This document shows, one piece after another, positions 25,634 to 34,803 of a stretch of DNA of 64,000 bases. The notes beneath the pieces were generated by a model, which was not told the origin of the DNA, searched no databases, and saw nothing but the letters and a program-made list of their open reading frames with translations. This DNA comes from Bacteroides sp. An322. GTDB taxonomy: Bacteria; Bacteroidota; Bacteroidia; Bacteroidales; Bacteroidaceae. The stretch spans positions 1 through 64,000 of the forward strand of contig NZ_NFIN01000003.1 of assembly GCF_002161765.1 (NCBI RefSeq), in the 5' to 3' direction. Position 1 is the first letter of the stretch. Each line of letters opens with the position of its first letter. The translations under genes and the position numbers were made by a program.

Positions 25634-26908
25634 ATGCTTACAATCAAACAAATTACAGAGGATACCGACAAGGTAATCCGTGGACTGGAGAAAAAGCATT
25701 TCGCCAATGCGAAAGAAACAATTGCGAAAGTAATTGAATTGAACAACAAACGCCGCACAGCACAAGGGCAATTAGATACTAACTTGGCAGAAGTCAATGC
25801 CACTTCGAAAACAATCGGTCAGTTAATGAAAGAGGGCAAGAAGGAAGAGGCAGAAGCAGCCAAGGCTCGTGTGGCAGAAATCAAGGAAGCTTGCAAAGGG
25901 CTTCAGGCTGAAATGGACCAAGCGGCTGAAGATTTGCAGAACTTGCTGTACACCATTCCGAATGTGCCATACGAGGAAGTTCCAGAAGGTGTCAGTGCCG
26001 AAGATAACCTTGTAGTAAAAATGGGAGGTATGGAGACTGAACTTCCCAAAGATGCCCTGCCTCATTGGGAACTGGCTAAGAAATACAACCTGATTGATTT
26101 CGACTTGGGTGTGAAGATTACCGGTGCCGGTTTTCCGGTTTATCGCGGACAAGGTGCCCGTTTACAACGTGCATTAATCAATTTCTTCCTTGATGAAGCC
26201 CGTGCAGCCGGTTATGAGGAAATCATGCCTCCTACGGTAGTGAACGCTGCTTCGGGATACGGTACAGGACAGTTGCCTGATAAGGAAGGACAGATGTATC
26301 ATTGCAATTTGGACGACCTTTACCTGATTCCGACCGCCGAAGTGCCTGTTACAAATATCTATCGTGATGTGATTCTTGATGAGAAGCAATTGCCTATCAA
26401 GAATTGTGCTTATACCGAATGTTTCCGCCGGGAAGCCGGTTCGTATGGGAAAGACGTGCGCGGCTTGAACCGTTTGCATGAATTCTCGAAAGTGGAAATC
26501 GTGCGCATTGATACTCCTGAACATTCACGCCAATCTCATCAGGAAATGTTGGATCATGTAGAAGGCCTGTTGAAGAAACTGGAACTTCCGTACCGCATTC
26601 TCCGTTTGTGTGGAGGTGATATCAGTTTTACCGCTGCTATCTGTTATGATTTTGAAGTGTATTCGGAAGCACAAAAACGCTGGTTGGAAGTAAGCTCGGT
26701 ATCTAATTTTGACACTTACCAAGCCAACCGCTTGAAATGCCGTTATCGTACAGCAAATAAGAAAACCGAACTTTGCCATACATTAAACGGTTCGGCACTG
26801 GCTTTGCCCCGCATCGTAGCAGCATTGCTTGAAAACAACCAAACACCTGAAGGCATCCGCATTCCGAAAGCGTTGGTTCCGTATTGCGGTTTCGATATGA
26901 TAAAATAA
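25634..26908 (+). CDS. serS: Seryl-tRNA synthetase
   Basis: Charges tRNA-Ser. The 424-residue class II synthetase starts with the long antiparallel coiled-coil arm (about residues 25-110, rich in K/E: ETIAKVIELNNKRRTAQGQLD, KEGKKEEAEAAKARVAEIKE) and continues with motif 2 (TECFRREAGSYGKDVRGLNRLHEF) and motif 3 (NGSALALPRIVAALLENNQ). Own promoter at 25599-25606 and a strong terminator at 26928-26977, so a single-gene unit. Confidence 0.98.
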   Translation: MLTIKQITEDTDKVIRGLEKKHFANAKETIAKVIELNNKRRTAQGQLDTNLAEVNATSKTIGQLMKEGKKEEAEAAKARVAEIKEACKGLQAEMDQAAEDLQNLLYTIPNVPYEEVPEGVSAEDNLVVKMGGMETELPKDALPHWELAKKYNLIDFDLGVKITGAGFPVYRGQGARLQRALINFFLDEARAAGYEEIMPPTVVNAASGYGTGQLPDKEGQMYHCNLDDLYLIPTAEVPVTNIYRDVILDEKQLPIKNCAYTECFRREAGSYGKDVRGLNRLHEFSKVEIVRIDTPEHSRQSHQEMLDHVEGLLKKLELPYRILRLCGGDISFTAAICYDFEVYSEAQKRWLEVSSVSNFDTYQANRLKCRYRTANKKTELCHTLNGSALALPRIVAALLENNQTPEGIRIPKALVPYCGFDMIK

Positions 26909-26927
26909 GGATATATATAATAAGGAG

Positions 26928-26977
26928 AAAAAGACCGTCCTGCAACTTGAAGCAAAGAGATGCCGGGCGGTCTTTTT
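26928..26977 (+). terminator. Rho-independent terminator after serS
   Basis: AAAAAGACCGTCC at 26928-26940 pairs with GGGCGGTCTTTTT at 26965-26977, with one G-U pair, ending in five T. Confidence 0.85.
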
Positions 26978-27115
26978 ATTCGTTTTAGATTAGGAGAACG
27001 ATTAAAATTGTGATGATTTTGTAAAAACGATGCCCTCAAACGGGCATAAATGTCTTTTTTTATATGAAAATAAAAAAAAAAGAGCAATTTCATTTTGTGT
27101 TGTTTATTTAATTAT

Positions 27116-27123
27116 TAATTTTG
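27116..27123 (+). promoter_or_regulatory. Promoter of the glycogen cluster (TAATTTTG)
   Basis: Exact TAnnTTTG box with TTTG at 27094-27097 (18-base spacer), 54 bases upstream of the debranching-enzyme ATG. The leader is very AT-rich. Confidence 0.6.
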
Positions 27124-27177
27124 AGGTGCTAATGAAATAACATATTTTAGAGAATTAATAACCTTAATATAACAGCT

Positions 27178-29121
27178 ATGAGTTATTTACGATTTGACAA
27201 AACGCTGATGACGAATCTGGAAGAATCGCTGACTCGTGAAATTCTCCGGACGAATCGTTCTGGTGCGTATCATTGCTCTACGATAGTAGACTGTAACACT
27301 CGCAAATACCATGGTCTTTTAGTCATTCCGGTTCCGGAATTGGATGATGAGAACCATGTGTTGCTATCTTCGCTCGATGAAACGGTAATCCAGCATGGAG
27401 CAGAGTTTAATTTGGGACTCCATAAATATCATGGAGATAATTTTAGTCCCCGCGGACATAAATACATCCGTGAATTTGAATGCGAGAAAGTGCCTACGAC
27501 TATTTATCGTGTAGGAGGAGTGGTATTGAAGAAAGAAAAACTGTTCGTTCACCACGAGAACCGGATTTTGATTCGTTATACTTTGCTGGAAGCTCATTCC
27601 AGAACCACACTCCGCTTGCGTCCGTATTTAGCTTTCCGTAGCGTACGTCAGTACACTCATGAAAACGCACAGGCAAGCCGTCATTATGATGTTGTGAAAA
27701 ACGGAATCAAGACTTGTATGTATCCGGGATATCCCGAACTGTTCATGCAGACCAATTGTCCGAATGAATTCCATTTCCAGCCGGATTGGTACAGAGGCAT
27801 TGAGTATCCGAAAGAACAAGAACGTGGATACGATTTCAATGAAGATTTGTACGTACCGGGCTATTTCGAAATAGAAATCACCAAAGACCAGCCGGTTGTG
27901 TTCTCTGGAGGTATTTCTGAAATTGAAACGGCAAATCTGGATCAGCTCTTCTCGGAAGAGGCAGACCGCCGTACTCCACGTGACAATTTCAAGCACTGCT
28001 TGATTAATGCCGCTCATCAGTTCTTGAACAAGCAAGGCGATGAATCGTACGTCTTGGCTGGTTATCCGTGGTTTAAATGCCGTGCGCGTGATATGTTTAT
28101 TTCATTGCCGGGATTGATGCTTGCCGTTAATGAGGTTGATAAGTTTGAAATGGTGATGAATACGGCATCCAAGGCTATCTATGAATTCATGAAAGGGGAG
28201 CCTGCTACGTTGAAAGTCTATGAAATGGAACATCCGGATGTGTTGCTATGGGCTGTATGGACTATCCAGCAATATGCGAAAATGGTGTCACGTGATGCGG
28301 CACGAAGCAAATATGGAACATTGCTGAAAGACATCATGGCTTATCTGTCTGAAGGGAAACATCCGAACTTGAAAGTTTGTGACAATGGATTGGTATATGC
28401 TCAAGGTAGAGATAAAGCCATTACGTGGATGAATGCCACTTCAAATGGACGTCCGGTTACTCCACGTACAGGATACATTGTTGAATTTAATACCTTGTGG
28501 TATAACGCATTGATGTTTGTCGGAGAATTGTTGGGTGAAGGAGGCGATACTGAATTTGCAGGAACCCTGACCCAATTGGCAGAAAAGGCTAGTAAGGCAT
28601 TTGTTGATACATTCTTGAACGAATACGGTTATCTGCTTGATTACGTAGATGGAGACATGATGGATTGGAGCGTGCGCCCGAATATGATATTTGCAGCAGC
28701 TTTTGATTATTCTCCGTTGAATGCAAAGCAAAAGAAAGGTGTCGTTGATATTGTAACCAAAGAATTGCTTACCCCGAAAGGTTTACGTTCGTTAAGTCCG
28801 AAGAGCGGTGGATATAATCCGAATTATGTAGGTCCTCAGGTTCAACGTGATTATGCTTATCATCAAGGTACTGCCTGGCCGTGGCTGGAAGGATTCTATT
28901 TGGAAGCTTATTTGCGCATCTACAAGCGTAGTGCTATTTCCTTCGTAGAACGCCAGATGATTAGTTTCGAAGATGAATTATCACTCCATTGCGTAGGTTC
29001 TATTCCTGAATTATTCGATGGAAACCCGCCGTTTAGAGGCAGAGGAGCCATTTCGTTTGCTATGAATGTGGCACAAATATTGAGAACTTTAAATCTGTTA
29101 GAAAAATATGATAATCAGTAA
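27178..29121 (+). CDS. Glycogen debranching enzyme (amylo-alpha-1,6-glucosidase type)
   Basis: A 647-residue cytosolic enzyme predicted to hydrolyse alpha-1,6 branch points. N-terminal GDE domain (residues about 20-240) with TREILRTNRSGAYHCSTIV and CNTRKYHGLLVIPV; C-terminal (alpha/alpha)6 domain with AGYPWFKCRARDMFISLPGL, TWMNATSNGRPVTPRTGYIVE and GTAWPWLEGFYLEAYLRIY. No signal peptide. First of three closely spaced genes (15-bp gaps) with a GT4 and a GH57, a conserved Bacteroides alpha-glucan cluster. Confidence 0.92.
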   Translation: MSYLRFDKTLMTNLEESLTREILRTNRSGAYHCSTIVDCNTRKYHGLLVIPVPELDDENHVLLSSLDETVIQHGAEFNLGLHKYHGDNFSPRGHKYIREFECEKVPTTIYRVGGVVLKKEKLFVHHENRILIRYTLLEAHSRTTLRLRPYLAFRSVRQYTHENAQASRHYDVVKNGIKTCMYPGYPELFMQTNCPNEFHFQPDWYRGIEYPKEQERGYDFNEDLYVPGYFEIEITKDQPVVFSGGISEIETANLDQLFSEEADRRTPRDNFKHCLINAAHQFLNKQGDESYVLAGYPWFKCRARDMFISLPGLMLAVNEVDKFEMVMNTASKAIYEFMKGEPATLKVYEMEHPDVLLWAVWTIQQYAKMVSRDAARSKYGTLLKDIMAYLSEGKHPNLKVCDNGLVYAQGRDKAITWMNATSNGRPVTPRTGYIVEFNTLWYNALMFVGELLGEGGDTEFAGTLTQLAEKASKAFVDTFLNEYGYLLDYVDGDMMDWSVRPNMIFAAAFDYSPLNAKQKKGVVDIVTKELLTPKGLRSLSPKSGGYNPNYVGPQVQRDYAYHQGTAWPWLEGFYLEAYLRIYKRSAISFVERQMISFEDELSLHCVGSIPELFDGNPPFRGRGAISFAMNVAQILRTLNLLEKYDNQ

Positions 29122-29136
29122 AAGGGAGGAAATACT

Positions 29137-30411
29137 ATGAAAGTTTTAATGTTTGGATGGGAATTTCCTCCCCATATCTTGGGAGGTTTAGGTACAGCCA
29201 GTTACGGACTTACCAAAGGATTGGCACAACAAGAGGACATGCAGATTACGTTCTGCATCCCTAAGCCATGGGGAGACGAAGACCAAAGCTTCTTGAAAAT
29301 CATCGGTATGAACAGTGTGCCTATCGTATGGCGTGATGTACAATGGGATTATGTAAAGAATCGTGTGGGCAATTATATGGACCCGCAACTTTATTATGAT
29401 TTGCGTGACCACATCTATGCTGATTTCAATTATATGCACACCAATGACTTGGGCTGTATGGAATTTTCAGGACGTTATCCGGATAACCTGCATGAGGAAA
29501 TCAACAATTATTCGATTGTGGCAGGAGTTGTTGCACGCCAACAGGATTTCGACATTATCCATTCACACGACTGGCTGACTTATCCTGCAGGCATCCATGC
29601 AAAACAAGTTTCGGGCAAACCATTGGTTATCCACGTGCATGCAACCGATTTCGACCGTAGCCGTGGTAATGTAAATCCGACTGTATATTCGATTGAAAAG
29701 AACGGTATGGATCATGCAGATTGCATCATGTGTGTAAGTGAATTGACACGCCAGACGGTTATCAACAAATACTACCAAGACCCGCGTAAGGTATTTACCG
29801 TACATAATGCGGTATCTCCGTTGTCGCAGGAAATTCAGGATATTGTGCCTCATAAGAATCCGAAAGAGAAAATCGTTACTTTCTTAGGACGTATCACCAT
29901 GCAAAAAGGTCCTGAGTACTTTGTTGAAGCAGCGGCTATGGTTCTGAAACGTGCGCATCATGTACGTTTTGTAATGGCTGGTAGCGGCGATATGATGGAT
30001 GCCATGATTCGTCTGGCTGCAGAAAGAGGCATTGCCGACCGTTTCCACTTCCCCGGCTTCATGAGAGGAAAACAAGTGTACGAGGTGCTGAAAGCCAGTG
30101 ATGTTTACATCATGCCTTCGGTTTCCGAACCGTTCGGTATTTCTCCGCTGGAAGCAATGCAGTGCAGCGTGCCTACGATTATCTCGAAACAATCGGGTTG
30201 TGCGGAAATCTTAAGCAAATGTATTAAAACCGATTATTGGGATATCCATGCTATGGCAGATGCTATCCATGCCATCTGTACTTATCCGGCATTATACGAA
30301 TACCTCCGCGATGAAGGAAAGAAGGAAGTGGACGGTATTGTATGGGAAAAAGTAGGCGTGAAAATCCGTGGCTTATACGAACAGACTTTAAAAAATTGTG
30401 GACAACTATAA
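29137..30411 (+). CDS. Glycosyltransferase family 4, probable glycogen synthase-like
   Basis: A 424-residue GT-B enzyme. N-terminal acceptor side: MFGWEFPPHILGGLGTASYGL, which includes the GGLG loop, and FDIIHSHDWLTYPAGIHAKQ; C-terminal donor side: VTFLGRITMQKGPEYFVEAA, VMAGSGDMMDAMIRLAAERG and SVSEPFGISPLEAMQCSVP with the conserved E-x7-E. Lying between a debranching enzyme and a GH57, it most likely extends alpha-glucan; donor specificity cannot be read from sequence. Confidence 0.88.
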   Translation: MKVLMFGWEFPPHILGGLGTASYGLTKGLAQQEDMQITFCIPKPWGDEDQSFLKIIGMNSVPIVWRDVQWDYVKNRVGNYMDPQLYYDLRDHIYADFNYMHTNDLGCMEFSGRYPDNLHEEINNYSIVAGVVARQQDFDIIHSHDWLTYPAGIHAKQVSGKPLVIHVHATDFDRSRGNVNPTVYSIEKNGMDHADCIMCVSELTRQTVINKYYQDPRKVFTVHNAVSPLSQEIQDIVPHKNPKEKIVTFLGRITMQKGPEYFVEAAAMVLKRAHHVRFVMAGSGDMMDAMIRLAAERGIADRFHFPGFMRGKQVYEVLKASDVYIMPSVSEPFGISPLEAMQCSVPTIISKQSGCAEILSKCIKTDYWDIHAMADAIHAICTYPALYEYLRDEGKKEVDGIVWEKVGVKIRGLYEQTLKNCGQL

Positions 30412-30426
30412 TTATACAAAATCGAT

Positions 30427-31791
30427 ATGAAAACAATCTGTCTTTACTTTGAGATACACCAGATTATACATTTAAAACGTTATCGTTTTTTTGAAATCGG
30501 TACAGACCATTATTATTATGATGATTATGCCAATGAGCAGGGTATCAACGATGTTGCCGAACGTTCTTACATTCCGGCATTGACCACCCTGATTGAAATG
30601 GCTAAAAATAACGAAGGAGCTTTCAAGGTTGCTTTGTCTATTTCAGGAGTAGCACTCGAGCAATTGGAAATTCATGCGCCTGCCGTTATCGAACTCTTGC
30701 AAGAACTGAATGCTACAGGTTGCTGCGAATTTATTTGCGAACCCTATTCTCATGGCTTGTCCGCATTGGCAAATGAAGAGTGCTTCCGCGAAGAAGTAGA
30801 AGTGATGCGCAAGAAAATCAAGGATTACTTTGGCCAAGACCCGAAGGTATTCCGCAACTCCAGCTTGATTTACGACAATGAAATTGGAGGCATCGTTGCC
30901 AGCATGGGCTTCAAGGGACAATTGATAGAAGGTGCTAAGCACGTTTTGGGATGGAAGAGCCCGCATTACCTCTACCACTGCACCGAGAATCCGAATCTGA
31001 AGCTCTTGATGCGCGACTTCAAACTTTCGGACGATATCAGTTTGCGTTTCTCTAATTCAGAATGGAGCGAATACCCGTTGTTTGCCGATACCTATATTGA
31101 TTGGATTGCATCGCTGCCCGAAAACGAACAAGTCATCAATATTTTCATGGAACTTTCTGCTTTGGGTGTTGCCCAGCCGCTTTCATCCAATATCCTTGAA
31201 TTCTTGAAGGCATTACCGGGATGTGCAAAACAGAAAGGCATTACATTCTCTACTCCGACTGAAATTGTGACTAAGTTGAAATCAGTTGACATGATGGATG
31301 TACCTTATCCGATGTCATGGTCAGATGAAGAAAGAGACATCAGCCCGTGGTTGGGTAATGTGATGCAACGTGAAGCATTCAATAAATTGTATAGTGTAGC
31401 AGAACGTGTACATCTTTGTGATGACCGTCGTATCAAGCAAGACTGGTATTATTTGCAAGCAAGTAATAATTTCCGTTTTATGACTACCAAAGATACAGGT
31501 GTAGGTCTGAACCGCGGCATTTATGATTCGCCTTACGATGCATTTACGAATTATATGAACATCTTAGGTGATTTCTTGGCACGTGTCAATGCATTGTATC
31601 CTGTAGATATGGATAACGAAGAATTAGGCTCTCTGCTTACTACTATCAAGAATCAAGGTGAAGAGCTTGTTCAACTGAATGAGGAAGTTGCTAAGCTTCA
31701 AGCCGAATTGAAGAAGGCAGAAGCAAAGAAACCGGCTGCAAAGAAAACTACAACAACTAAGAAAACGACAACTAAGAAGGAAAAAGAATAA
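30427..31791 (+). CDS. Glycoside hydrolase family 57 with Lys-rich tail
   Basis: A 454-residue GH57 alpha-glucan-active enzyme. The family start is visible (KTICLYFEIHQIIHLKRYRFF), as are CEFICEPYSHGLSALANEE, carrying a conserved Glu, and FRNSSLIYDNEIGGIVASMGF. After the catalytic domain a heptad-like helix (EELVQLNEEVAKLQAELKKAE) leads into a tail of about 22 residues made almost only of Lys, Thr and Ala (KKPAAKKTTTTKK). The tail is unusual for GH57 and might bind a polyanion or partner. Last gene of the cluster, followed by a terminator. Confidence 0.9.
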   Translation: MKTICLYFEIHQIIHLKRYRFFEIGTDHYYYDDYANEQGINDVAERSYIPALTTLIEMAKNNEGAFKVALSISGVALEQLEIHAPAVIELLQELNATGCCEFICEPYSHGLSALANEECFREEVEVMRKKIKDYFGQDPKVFRNSSLIYDNEIGGIVASMGFKGQLIEGAKHVLGWKSPHYLYHCTENPNLKLLMRDFKLSDDISLRFSNSEWSEYPLFADTYIDWIASLPENEQVINIFMELSALGVAQPLSSNILEFLKALPGCAKQKGITFSTPTEIVTKLKSVDMMDVPYPMSWSDEERDISPWLGNVMQREAFNKLYSVAERVHLCDDRRIKQDWYYLQASNNFRFMTTKDTGVGLNRGIYDSPYDAFTNYMNILGDFLARVNALYPVDMDNEELGSLLTTIKNQGEELVQLNEEVAKLQAELKKAEAKKPAAKKTTTTKKTTTKKEKE

Positions 31792-31810
31792 TTTTCTGTA
31801 TTAGACGTTG

Positions 31811-31868
31811 TACGAGGCTATTTCAAAAATGAAGTTGATATTCATATTGAAATAGCCTCGTATTTTTT
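31811..31868 (+). terminator. Strong terminator after the glycogen cluster
   Basis: TACGAGGCTATTTCAA at 31811-31826 pairs exactly with 31847-31862, followed by a run of T. GH92 converges from the other side, 50 bases away. Confidence 0.88.
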
Positions 31869-31918
31869 GTTTCTTCAATGAATAGATAGGGTAGTCTTCA
31901 TTGTTTGCCTATCTGCTG

Positions 31919-34177
31919 TCACTTCGTTGGTACAGCGGGCTTTACTTTGAAGGTTAGTGTACCGGCTTTCACCAAGTCGTTGTGGTTGATGCGGTATCCG
32001 CATTTCTTGTCTCCCATACGGATGTAGTCGATGAAGCCCCAGTCGGAATTACCTTGTTCGTTCACACGTTCGATGACTAACTTATCTCGTCCGTAGTATT
32101 TCGGGTCAAGCTTAATCGTGATCTTGTCGAATGTGGGAGTGGTTAGCGTATATTCGGGTACACCCGGACAGTCGGGATAGAAGCCCATCATGCTGAAGAT
32201 TGCCCACGATGACATCGTGCCTGTGTCTTCATTGCCCGGCAGACCGTCGGGCTTCGTGGTGAAGTATTTGGCAAGCAGGTCTCTAACCAAAAGCTGCGTG
32301 CGGTGTTCTTCGCCCTTGAAGTAACTGAACAGGTAAGGATAGGCGATGTCGGGTTCGTTGGCAGGGTCGTACAGGCCGTTGTCGAACACCATTTGCAGTT
32401 TGTCGACAAACTTCTTCTTTCCGCCCATCAGTTTGGCAAGCCCCATTACATCGTGAGGTACGTAGAACGTATAGTTCCAGGCACATCCTTCGTGGAAACC
32501 GGGATTCGGTTCGAAGTTAGCCCCTTGTTTGGGGTCGAATGGCGAATAGAAGGTGCCGTCGGGCAGGATAGGACGGAAAGTGCCGAACTCCTTGCAGTAG
32601 TAATGCTTGTATCCCATTGAGCGGTCGTAGAACAGCTTGGCGTCGTCTTTCTTGCCAAGCGCTTTGGCAAGGGTGGAAAGCGAATAGTCGGCAATGTAAT
32701 ATTCCAATGCATGCGATACGGAGTTGTCGAATTGTTCGCGCAAGGGGACATAGCCCAGTGAAATGTAATCGTCGTTGTCGGGGCGGAGCAAGTTGTCTTT
32801 TCCCGGCGTGTCAGCTCCTTTGCGCATGGCTTCGTAAGCCACATCCATATCGAAGTCGCGCAATCCTTTCATCCATGTGTCTACAATAACGGGAATGGCA
32901 GGGTCGCCTTCCATGGTCAAGGTCTCACGTCTGTACAGTTCCCATTTGGGCAGCCAGCCGTGTTCCTTGTACATATCGATCATAGTGTTTATCATGTCCA
33001 TTTGGCGTTCTGGATAGACTAAGGTCATCAACTGGTGCAAGTTGCGGTAGGTGTCCCATAATGAGAATACGGTGTAACGGTTTCCTTTTGTGGTAAGGAT
33101 TTGGTCTCCTTCCATTTGCGGATATTCGCCGTTCACGTCTTGCAACAAGTTGGGATGAATCAACGCATGATAGAGTGCGGTGTAGAATACGGTCTTTTGG
33201 TCTTTGGTCCCGCCTTCTACCAAGATGCGTCCCAAGTCTTCATTCCAGCGGGTACGGGCTTCGTTGCGGATAGCGTCGAAATGTTGTCCGTGTTGCTCTT
33301 TCTCCAAGTTTTCGCGCGCATTCTCAATGCTGACGAATGAAACTCCCATGGCGACTTCAATTTGTTCACCCGCTTCGGTATCGAAAGTGAACCATGCACC
33401 GATGTCGTCGCCGGCTATGTCCTTATTGTATTTGGTATAGAGCTTGTATTTGCCTTGGTCGGGATCCCATTCGGCTTCCACGCCTTGCATGGGGCGTTGC
33501 TTTTTCCAATAGCCGGCAGCTTTCGGGGTTTGGCTGACGCGCATCACGAAGTAAATGGGGAATACAGCCTGCGGATTGTAACAGAATGTACCCAAGACCT
33601 TCATGCCTTCTATCTCTTGGTCGTTGACTCGTCGCATATAGGCACCCGACTCATTGGTCAGTCCTTCGCCTAAGTTGAGCAGGATGTGGCTTTCGCCTTT
33701 CGGGAAAGTAAAACGGGTCAGTCCGGTGCGTGGCGTAGCGGTAGCTTCAGCCTGTATGCCATATTTGGTGAGCGAGATGGTGTAATAACCCGGTGTGGCG
33801 TTCTCTTTCTCGTATTTGCTTCCGTAGTTGTGATAATCTACATCTAATTTGCCTGTAGTAGGCATCAACAGGAGTGAGCCTAATTCGGGACATCCCACGC
33901 CGCTCAGGTTGACGTGCGAAAAACCGGTGAAGAAACTGTTAGTGTATTCGTAGGGGGTAGACCACCAGCGCGCATCCTTGTCGTAGGTATTGTCGGGCGA
34001 ACCCATTACATTGAATGGTACGACCGACATCATGCCGTTGGGGCAAATGGCTCCGGGATTGCAAGTGCCGAAGTTGGTAGTGCCGATGAACGGGTTCACG
34101 TAGTCGGCGGGGGCTTCTTGTGCTGCCAGCGGTGTCAACAGGAATAGGCTGGCTATGCAAGTGAGCAGATGTTTCAT
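31919..34177 (-). CDS. GH92 alpha-1,2-mannosidase-like exo-glycosidase
   Basis: A 752-residue secreted GH92 enzyme. Signal peptide MKHLLTCIASLFLLTPLAAQ, so periplasmic rather than lipidated. Family marks: DYVNPFIGTTNFGTCNPGAICPNGMM at the mature start, GFSHVNLSGVGCPELGSLLLMP, SLWDTYRNLHQLMTLVYPE, ETLTMEGDPAIPVIVDTWMKG, GNEDTGTMSSWAIFSMMGFYP. GH92 enzymes are Ca-dependent inverting alpha-mannosidases that trim high-mannose N-glycans. ATG 34177 is chosen for the signal peptide; the open frame runs on to 34360. Divergent from the relic N-glycan locus, which it fits functionally. Confidence 0.93.
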   Translation of the reverse strand: MKHLLTCIASLFLLTPLAAQEAPADYVNPFIGTTNFGTCNPGAICPNGMMSVVPFNVMGSPDNTYDKDARWWSTPYEYTNSFFTGFSHVNLSGVGCPELGSLLLMPTTGKLDVDYHNYGSKYEKENATPGYYTISLTKYGIQAEATATPRTGLTRFTFPKGESHILLNLGEGLTNESGAYMRRVNDQEIEGMKVLGTFCYNPQAVFPIYFVMRVSQTPKAAGYWKKQRPMQGVEAEWDPDQGKYKLYTKYNKDIAGDDIGAWFTFDTEAGEQIEVAMGVSFVSIENARENLEKEQHGQHFDAIRNEARTRWNEDLGRILVEGGTKDQKTVFYTALYHALIHPNLLQDVNGEYPQMEGDQILTTKGNRYTVFSLWDTYRNLHQLMTLVYPERQMDMINTMIDMYKEHGWLPKWELYRRETLTMEGDPAIPVIVDTWMKGLRDFDMDVAYEAMRKGADTPGKDNLLRPDNDDYISLGYVPLREQFDNSVSHALEYYIADYSLSTLAKALGKKDDAKLFYDRSMGYKHYYCKEFGTFRPILPDGTFYSPFDPKQGANFEPNPGFHEGCAWNYTFYVPHDVMGLAKLMGGKKKFVDKLQMVFDNGLYDPANEPDIAYPYLFSYFKGEEHRTQLLVRDLLAKYFTTKPDGLPGNEDTGTMSSWAIFSMMGFYPDCPGVPEYTLTTPTFDKITIKLDPKYYGRDKLVIERVNEQGNSDWGFIDYIRMGDKKCGYRINHNDLVKAGTLTFKVKPAVPTK

Positions 34178-34215
34178 GTCTTTCAGGTTTAAGGGTGAGT
34201 AAATAGGATAATAAT

Positions 34216-34244
34216 GGAACACAAAGACACAAAGGCACAGAGAT
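34216..34244. repeat. Single arm of the CAGAGACAC repeat at the susD break
   Basis: GGAACACAAAGACACAAAGG and the following CACAGAGAT match one arm of the family seen at 12015, 23705 and 60208. The second arm is missing: the next bases are already susD coding sequence. Confidence 0.75.
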
Positions 34245-34248
34245 AGGT

Positions 34249-34776
34249 GGTGGTACAGCACAAAGTTATTATGAAGATGGTATCCGTTTGTCATTCGAAC
34301 AATGGGGCGTAAGTGGCGCTGATACATATATGAGTAATTCCACCTCAACTCCGACAGCATACAATGACCCGACTGGAACGAATAGTTTTGCTACTCCGTT
34401 GTCAACTATTACCATTGCATGGGATGAGAATGCTACTACTGAGGTGAAACTTGAACGCATCATTACACAGAAATGGATTGCCAACTGGATGCTTGGAAAT
34501 GAAGCTTGGGCAGATCATCGTCGTACAGGTTATCCGCGTTTGATGCCGGCTACTGCAAGTGGAAACAAAAGTGGTGGAGCTGTTAACTCGAACGTAGGTG
34601 CCAACCGTATCCCGTATCCGACCAATGAGTTTGTCAGCAATAAAGTAAACGCTGATGCTGCTGTAGTTACATTGAACAGTGAATCTTCGCAAGGTTCGGG
34701 CAACAATTACACCACTCACGTATGGTGGGATAAGAAGCCGGGAAGAGAAAACATCTATGCCGGTAGTGCCAATTAA
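34249..34776 (+). pseudogene. SusD-like outer-membrane lipoprotein, C-terminal third only
   Basis: About 175 residues of a SusD/RagB-type (SusD-like_2) protein. Sequence begins mid-protein with GGGTAQSYYEDGIRLSFEQWG and runs through KLERIITQKWIANWMLGNEAWADHRRTGYPRLMP and ANRIPYPTNEF to HVWWDKKPGRENIY, the usual end of this family. Full proteins are about 500-550 residues with a lipoprotein signal; none is present here, the frame is closed by a stop at 34204, and the only starts are TTG 34288 or later. No susC gene precedes it. Clearly a truncated gene; the break abuts a dispersed repeat arm. Confidence 0.9.
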
Positions 34777-34803
34777 AACAATTAACCTAAAATTCAAAGC
34801 GAT

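Noticed and set aside
26909-27177. tRNA or small RNA gene in the serS-debranching gap
   Set aside because: Only a terminator, A-rich DNA and a promoter are visible; no cloverleaf-like set of arms.
34178-34360. Longer start for the GH92 protein
   Set aside because: The extra residues come from repeat DNA and the reverse strand of the susD relic, and would bury the signal peptide that begins at 34177.
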